This document shows positions 59,582 through 64,000 of a DNA stretch of 64,000 nucleotides, piece after piece. The DNA is taken from the NCBI RefSeq assembly GCF_024172085.1, contig NZ_JAMZDZ010000001.1, positions 6,696,001 through 6,760,000 on the forward strand, read 5' to 3'. Source of the stretch: Hamadaea flava. Lineage in GTDB: Bacteria; Actinomycetota; Actinomycetes; Mycobacteriales; Micromonosporaceae. Position numbers and translations under genes: made by a program. The notes below the pieces were generated by a model. It was not told the origin of the DNA, made no database searches, and worked only from the letters and a program-made list of their open reading frames with translations. The first letter of the stretch is position 1. Each line of letters opens with the position of its first letter.

Positions 59582-60433
59582 GTGCCGAATGTCACCGCCA
59601 CTGTGGCTCGGGTACCTTTCCGAAACTTCTCCGAAGTGGTGGGACGATTCGGGGCATTAGCCGCAATCGGCTTCCGTCGTTATGCCACCTATCGGCAGGC
59701 GGCCATCGCCTCGCTGGCGACCAACACGATGTTCGGGTTCCTGAGGTCGTACGTCCTGCTCGGAGTGGCCGCCGGAACGGGTGCGGCGGCCGGCTACTCC
59801 ACCGAGCAACTGCTCACGTTCGTCTGGCTCGGCCAGGGGCTCATCGGCGTAGTCCAGCTCTGGGGTTGGACCGAGCTGTCCGACCGCATCCGCAGCGGCG
59901 ACGTCGTGATGGACCTGCTGCGCCCCCAGCGGACCCTGACCACCTACCTCGCCCAGGACATGGGGCGAGCCGGGCTGGCGATGCTCATTCGGTTCGCCCC
60001 TCCGCTGATCGTCGCGAGCCTCGTCTTCGGCCTGGCCAAACCGCAGCACGTCTGGACCTATCCGCTCGGGCTGCTGTCCATCGTGCTGGCCGTGGTCGTC
60101 TGCTTCTGCTGCCGGTTCCTGGTCAACTGCTGCGCGTACTGGTTGCTCGACAACCGTGGGCCGTCCATGTTCTGGTTGTTCTGCTCCGGCCTGTTCGGCG
60201 GGCTGTTCTTCCCACTGCACTTCCTGCCCGAGCCGCTCACGTGGGCGCTGTGGCTGGCGACGCCCTTCCCCTCCCTGCTCCAGGCTCCGCTCGACGTCAT
60301 CTCCGAGTACGCCGGCCGGCCCGGGCCGCTGGTGATCGTGGGCCTGCAACTGTTCTGGGCCGCAGTGCTGCTCGGGCTGTGCGAGCTGATCCAGCGCCGG
60401 GCCGAGCGGAAGCTGGTGGTGCAAGGTGGCTGA
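59582..60433 (+). CDS. ABC-2 family transporter permease (subunit 1)
   Basis: A 283-residue membrane protein with six helices, ABC-2/DUF990-type permease. Near the start it reads [20 protein letters not shown], and [13 protein letters not shown] in the loop after helix 2 is typical. GTG 59582 is chosen because GGGAGGG (59568-59574) lies 7 nt upstream; the same frame is open for 3 kb upstream but that part is antisense to the WG gene. Its end overlaps the second permease by 8 bp. Together with the next two genes it forms a complete ABC exporter of unknown substrate. Confidence 0.85.
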   Translation: MPNVTATVARVPFRNFSEVVGRFGALAAIGFRRYATYRQAAIASLATNTMFGFLRSYVLLGVAAGTGAAAGYSTEQLLTFVWLGQGLIGVVQLWGWTELSDRIRSGDVVMDLLRPQRTLTTYLAQDMGRAGLAMLIRFAPPLIVASLVFGLAKPQHVWTYPLGLLSIVLAVVVCFCCRFLVNCCAYWLLDNRGPSMFWLFCSGLFGGLFFPLHFLPEPLTWALWLATPFPSLLQAPLDVISEYAGRPGPLVIVGLQLFWAAVLLGLCELIQRRAERKLVVQGG

Positions 60434-61223
60434 CCGGCCCTACGTCGCGCTCGCCCTCGCCCAGGTACGCAGCCAGGCGTCCTACCGGGTGTCGTTCTGG
60501 CTGGACATGGCGGGCAACCTCGTGGTGCTCTCCGCCGACCTCATGGCGATGCTGGTCATGTTCCAGGTGACCGACGACCTCGGCGGCTTCAGCCGGCCGC
60601 AGGTGCTGCTGATGTTCGCGATCACCGCCGTCGCGTTCGCCCTGGCCGATCTGGCCGTCGGCAACATCGAGCGCATCCGCGTCTACGTCCGGACCGGGAC
60701 GCTGGACACCGTGCTGGTGCGGCCGTTGGGCGTACTGGGGCAGCTGCTCGCGGTGGACTTCAGCATCCGGCGGCTGAGCCGGGTCCTGTACGCGGCGGTC
60801 ATCCTCGCGGTCGCGCTGCACGCCGCGCACCTCGCCTGGACGGTACCGAAAGCGGTGTTGCTGCTGATCGCGATCGTGGCGGGGGCGCTCTTCTTCGCGG
60901 CGCTCTTCGTCGCCTCGGCGACCGTCGCGTTCTGGTGGATCGAGTCGGGCGAGCTGGGCAACATCGTCACCTACGGCGGGCGCGACTTCACGGCGTACCC
61001 GATGTCGCTGTATGGGGCGTGGTTCCGGCGGCTCTTCGGCTTCGTCCTGGGCCTCGGCTTCATCTCGTACTATCCGGCGCTGGCCCTGCTGGGCCGGCCG
61101 GACCCGATCGGGCTGCCGGACTGGACCGGCTGGGTCGCCCCGCTGGCCGGACCGATCGCCGCCACCGTCGCGGCCCTCATCTGGCGCACCGGGGTGCGGC
61201 ATTACAGGAGCACGGGATCATGA
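60426..61223 (+). CDS. ABC-2 family transporter permease (subunit 2)
   Basis: A 265-residue membrane protein, also six helices, paralogous to subunit 1: SYRVSFWLDMAGNLVVL at the first helix and VRTGTLDTVLVRPLGVL in the cytoplasmic loop (compare [10 protein letters not shown]). GTG 60426 overlaps the end of subunit 1 by 8 bp; its TGA overlaps the ATPase start. The paired DUF990 permeases probably form a heterodimer. Confidence 0.85.
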   Translation: MADRPYVALALAQVRSQASYRVSFWLDMAGNLVVLSADLMAMLVMFQVTDDLGGFSRPQVLLMFAITAVAFALADLAVGNIERIRVYVRTGTLDTVLVRPLGVLGQLLAVDFSIRRLSRVLYAAVILAVALHAAHLAWTVPKAVLLLIAIVAGALFFAALFVASATVAFWWIESGELGNIVTYGGRDFTAYPMSLYGAWFRRLFGFVLGLGFISYYPALALLGRPDPIGLPDWTGWVAPLAGPIAATVAALIWRTGVRHYRSTGS

Positions 61224-62194
61224 CTGTCATCGAGGTACGCGGCCTGCGCAAGCACTTCACCATCCGCAAGAAGGTGAGCCGGTTCCGCCGGGAGTCCACC
61301 GAGGTACGCGCGGTCGACGGCGTCGACCTGACGGTGGAACGCGGCGAACTGCTCGGCTACCTCGGCCCCAACGGCGCGGGGAAGTCCACCACGCTGAAGA
61401 TGCTGACCGGCGTGCTCACCCCGAGCGGCGGCGAGCTGAGCGTCTGCGGGCTCACCCCGGTGCCGCAGCGGCGGCGGCTGGCCGCCCGGATCGGCGTGGT
61501 CTTCGGTCAACGGTCGGCGCTCCAATGGGACCTGCCGCTGCGGGAATCGTTCTCGTTGCTGCGTCACGTCTATCGCGTACCAGCGGGTGATCACGAGACG
61601 GCCTTGCGCCGGTGCCGGGACCTGCTGGACCTCGACGCTTTTCTGGACACCCCGGTCCGGCAGCTGTCGCTCGGCCAGCGGATGCGCGGCGAGCTGACCG
61701 CCGCGCTCCTGCACCGGCCCGAGGTGATCTTCCTCGACGAGCCGACCATCGGCCTCGACGTGCTCAGCAAGCAGGCGGTCCGGGGTTTCCTCGCCGAGCT
61801 GGGCGCCCGGGGCGATACGACGATCGTCCTGACCACGCATGACCTGGCCGACATCGAACGGCTCTGCCGACGGATCGTGGTCATCGACCACGGCCGGGTC
61901 GTCCACGACGGCTCGTTGCCCGAGCTGCACGCGCGCTACGGCTCGCGCCGCCGGGTCACGGTCGACTTCGCCGAACCCGTGACGGGGCTCTCCGTCGACG
62001 TGCCCGGCGTCACCCTCGAACGAGCCGAGGGCACCCGGCTGGAGTTCGCCCTGGAGAGCACGGCCGAGGTCGGCGACCTGCTGGCGCGGCTCGTCGCCGT
62101 CGGCGGCCTGCGCGACGTCACGATCGCCGAACCCGAGATCGAGGATGTGATCTCCCGCCTCTACACCTCCCAGGTCGCCGCCCCGGTCGACTAG
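61220..62194 (+). CDS. ABC transporter ATP-binding protein of the ABC-2 exporter
   Basis: A 324-residue ATPase. Walker A is LGPNGAGKSTTLKML near residue 48, signature LSLGQRMRGELTAAL near 150, Walker B VIFLDEPTIGLD near 171 and the switch His in LTTHDLADIE near 206. The C-terminal 85 residues are a DrrA/NatA-like extension. ATG 61220 overlaps the stop of permease 2 (ATGA). All key residues are intact, so it should be active. Third gene of the exporter unit. Confidence 0.9.
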   Translation: MTVIEVRGLRKHFTIRKKVSRFRRESTEVRAVDGVDLTVERGELLGYLGPNGAGKSTTLKMLTGVLTPSGGELSVCGLTPVPQRRRLAARIGVVFGQRSALQWDLPLRESFSLLRHVYRVPAGDHETALRRCRDLLDLDAFLDTPVRQLSLGQRMRGELTAALLHRPEVIFLDEPTIGLDVLSKQAVRGFLAELGARGDTTIVLTTHDLADIERLCRRIVVIDHGRVVHDGSLPELHARYGSRRRVTVDFAEPVTGLSVDVPGVTLERAEGTRLEFALESTAEVGDLLARLVAVGGLRDVTIAEPEIEDVISRLYTSQVAAPVD

Positions 62195-62293
62195 ACTTCA
62201 CGGGTCCGCCTCGGTGGACATTTGCTCAGGGCCGTAAGGGGCGTACCGGTTGGGTGGGACGGTGCGCGAAGACTCTTACGCTGGAGCCCTCGC

Positions 62294-63547
62294 TTGTCTC
62301 GCTATCGCGCGGTCGTGCAGACCACCGGCCCGTTCTTCCTCGTCGTCGCTTTCCTGGCCCGGCTGCCCGCCGCGATGGGCCCGCTCGGCGTGGTCACCCT
62401 CGTCGCCGCCACCACCGGCAGCTTCGCCGTCGCCGGGGCGGTCGCTGCCGCCTACGGGGTGGGCGCGGCGGTGGGCGGCCCGGTCGTCGGGGCCCTGAGC
62501 GACCGGCACGGCCAGCGCCTCGTCGGCGTCACGACCGCGATGATCGACGCGGTGGCGCTGGCCGCGATCGTGCTCGCGGTCACCTCCGGCGCCCCGCCCG
62601 CGGCGGTCGCGCTGGTCGCCGCGCTCGCCGGCTTCGCGAATCCCCAGGTGGGCCCACTGGTACGCGTCAGGTGGGCGACCTTGTTCAGTGACCCGAGTCG
62701 CACCCGGCTGCTACCCACCGCGTTCTCCTACGAGGGGGCGGCCGACGAACTGTCCTACATGGCCGGTCCAGCCCTTGTCGGCATCGTCGCGTTGGCCGGA
62801 CCGCCGACCCTGCCGTTGCTCGTGGCGGCCGTCCTCCTGCTGCTCGCGGCGATCCCGTTCGCGCTGCACCCCACCACCCCATCCGTACGCGGTTTCGTGC
62901 CGGCCCGCAGCCGCGACCGGCTGCCCGTCGGGGCGGTGTCGATGCTGGTCGCGGCGATGGCCGTGATCGGCGTCCTGTTCGGCGCCACACAGACCGGCGT
63001 GACGGCGTACGCGGAAGAGTCGGGCATGCCAGGCGCGGCCGGACTGATCTACGCGGTGCTCGGCATCGGCAGCGCGGCCGCCGGAGTCGCCACCGCCTGG
63101 CTGCCCGCCCGATGGGGCCCCATCCTCCGGTACGCCACCGCAGCAGTAGCCCTGGCCGTCGGAGCGATCGCGCTCGTCGTGCTGGGGACGTCGCTCGGCG
63201 GCGTACTGGCGGCGATGGCCGTCCTCGGCGTCGTCAGCGCGCCCTACCTGATCGCCGTCAACGCCCTGGCCAGCGCGATCGGCCCGACCCGGCGCGCGTC
63301 GGCAGTCATGACACTGGTCGCCTCCGGAGTCGTCGCCGGGGGTGCGATCGGCGGCGCCGTGGGCGGACGCCTCGCCGACGCGTACGGGTACGCCGGTGCT
63401 TTCGCCGTCCCCGCCGTCGCCTCGCTCGCCGGGGTCGCGCTCGCCGCCGCCTCCCGGCGCCTGCTCGCCCCCGCGCTCCGCTCCGCCGCCGCGTCGGCTG
63501 ACGCCGCCGCTCCCGCGCCGGCTTCCACCGCCCACCGCGTCGGCTGA
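62294..63547 (+). CDS. MFS transporter
   Basis: A 417-residue major facilitator protein with about 12 helices. The inter-helix 2-3 loop reads GALSDRHGQRLVG (GxxxDRxGxR/K motif A) near residue 70; the second half has LPARWGPILRY and GRLADAYGYAGAF. TTG 62294 has GGAG 7 nt upstream and starts the homologous part (LSRYRAVVQT); GTG 62309 is an alternative. The C-terminal 25 residues are Ala/Pro-rich and encoded by the first unit of a 46-bp tandem repeat; the second unit brings the stop into frame, so the tail is a by-product of the repeat. Substrate unknown. Confidence 0.85.
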   Translation: MSRYRAVVQTTGPFFLVVAFLARLPAAMGPLGVVTLVAATTGSFAVAGAVAAAYGVGAAVGGPVVGALSDRHGQRLVGVTTAMIDAVALAAIVLAVTSGAPPAAVALVAALAGFANPQVGPLVRVRWATLFSDPSRTRLLPTAFSYEGAADELSYMAGPALVGIVALAGPPTLPLLVAAVLLLLAAIPFALHPTTPSVRGFVPARSRDRLPVGAVSMLVAAMAVIGVLFGATQTGVTAYAEESGMPGAAGLIYAVLGIGSAAAGVATAWLPARWGPILRYATAAVALAVGAIALVVLGTSLGGVLAAMAVLGVVSAPYLIAVNALASAIGPTRRASAVMTLVASGVVAGGAIGGAVGGRLADAYGYAGAFAVPAVASLAGVALAAASRRLLAPALRSAAASADAAAPAPASTAHRVG

Positions 63548-63608
63548 CGCCGCCGCTCCCGCGCCGGCTTCCACCGCCCACCGCGTCGGCTGACGCCGCC
63601 GCTCCCGC
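63491..63608. repeat. 46-bp tandem repeat (2.6 copies) across the MFS stop codon
   Basis: Unit 1 is 63491-63536, unit 2 63537-63582, both identical, and a partial third unit 63583-63608. Units open with GCGTCGGCTGACGCCGCCGC. Because 46 is not a multiple of three, each unit is read in a new frame, and GGCTGA of unit 2 gives the MFS stop. Identity of the copies implies recent duplication. Confidence 0.9.
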
Positions 63609-63867
63609 ACCCCAAAGCCCCGTCGATCATGAACCAACGGTCATGATCACTAGCGTTTTTACAGGTCACGGGCCCAGTTTCGCCATGATCGTTCCCCGAA
63701 CCACGTGATCGCTCCGTCCGCGCCACCGTCGGAGTTGATCAGGCTCTTCGGGGAACGACCAGGGAGCTACGGACACGACACGCCGGTCGATCACGCACAC
63801 AAGTTCATGATCAACGGGGCGGGGAGCGGGAGGCGAGCGGAGCGGAGCGAGCAAGGGGGAGGGGTGG
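63609..63867. repeat. Gene-free stretch with GATCATGA hairpin and a 12-bp inverted repeat
   Basis: GATCATGA (63625-63632) and TCATGATC (63641-63648) repeat the hairpin at 23607. TCGTTCCCCGAA (63689-63700) and TTCGGGGAACGA (63747-63758) are exact inverted repeats 46 bp apart. GATC words are frequent (for example GTTGATCAGG and ATGATCAACG). Short open frames here have no homology. It separates the convergent MFS gene and the partial gene at the edge. Confidence 0.6.
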
Positions 63868-64000
63868 TCACCGGCGGGGTGGCATGGTGAACTCGCCGAC
63901 GTAGGTCGCCACCCACTCCACCAACGGGGCCAGGGCGTGCCAGTCCGCGCGTACGACCGCAGCCGCAGCGGCGGTGTGCAGCGACGGTGAGGGTTCGTGG
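63868..64000 (-). CDS. C-terminus of an unidentified protein
   Basis: The last 43 codons and the TGA (63870-63868) of a gene that continues beyond base 64000. The readable end is HEPSPSLHTAAAAVVRADWH, ALAPLVEWVATYVGEF and TMPPRR. Third positions are strongly G/C in this frame, supporting coding, but no family can be named from it. Confidence 0.5.
   Translation of the reverse strand, partial: HEPSPSLHTAAAAAVVRADWHALAPLVEWVATYVGEFTMPPRR

Noticed and set aside
56546-60433. A 1295-codon plus-strand frame running through the WG gene region into the ABC-2 permease
   Set aside because: Its first 3 kb are antisense to the WG-repeat gene, whose protein has clear domains. Only the last 283 codons, after GGGAGGG and GTG 59582, encode the permease.

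Overview
The window is high-GC, densely coded DNA with almost uniform G/C at third codon positions, many GTG starts, many 4-bp ATGA/GTGA gene overlaps, and many genes whose start codon lies only 6-8 nt after a TANNNT -10 box (leaderless expression). Together with glnA/glnE, lipA/lipB, SCO5389- and Rv2578c-type proteins, this points to a filamentous actinobacterium. I favour the Micromonosporaceae from gene content and the abundant GTACGC word, but nothing in the sequence proves the family.

Layout. 1-6.1 kb: thioesterase stub, leaderless HxlR regulator coupled to an AidB-like acyl-CoA dehydrogenase, a baeRF2-type protein, a tyrosine phosphatase and citramalate synthase (cimA). 6.2-9.2 kb: a tightly coupled four-gene unit with a small membrane protein, an Lgt paralog without the usual catalytic His, a multi-cysteine radical SAM enzyme resembling archaeal tetraether lipid synthase (Tes), and a 2-TM protein. 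This is the best candidate here for an undescribed system. 9.23-10.1 kb: a decayed island with a broken DUF2238 (YjdF) gene, 30-bp tandem repeats and a broken HNH nuclease gene. 10.1-15.1 kb: assorted enzymes. 15.2-18.9 kb: a heterodimeric ABC exporter with one degenerate ATP site. 18.9-27 kb: a frameshifted EEP-domain protein, an amidotransferase, glnE, a phosphoesterase and a penicillin-acylase-family enzyme.

28.5-55.2 kb follows, with insertions, the actinobacterial core order known from Mycobacterium tuberculosis (glnE, glnA1, RDD, DUF4191, lipA, lipB, TIGR01777, dlaT/sucB, pepB, gcvT, cobS, cobT). glnA carries a GlnR operator. Between lipA and lipB sits an archaeal-type aspartyl-tRNA synthetase preceded by a translational T-box riboswitch. 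Between lipB and the TIGR01777 gene sits a 6-kb block: a polytopic membrane protein, a CooC-like ATPase with an SCO5389 protein, a PHB depolymerase and a PGRP amidase. After gcvT come a kinase-like protein, MmcQ/YjbR, TauE/SafE, and an Rv2578c-type radical SAM protein split by a 144-residue mini-intein and headed by a LexA-type box. cobS and a fused cobU-cobT follow.

55.2-64 kb: aldo/keto reductase, a very large WG-repeat protein with a low-complexity N-terminus, a three-gene ABC-2 exporter, an MFS transporter whose 3' end runs into 46-bp tandem repeats, and a partial gene at the edge.

How genes connect: nitrogen control (glnA, glnE, GlnR box), lipoate supply and use (lipA, lipB, sucB, lpd, gcvT), late cobalamin assembly (cobUT, cobS), isoleucine precursor supply (cimA) and probable lipid remodelling (Lgt-like plus Tes-like). 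Five copies of a 39-40 bp dispersed element occur at 36.8-56.6 kb, three of them inside reading frames. No tRNA, rRNA, CRISPR array, complete IS or phage was found.
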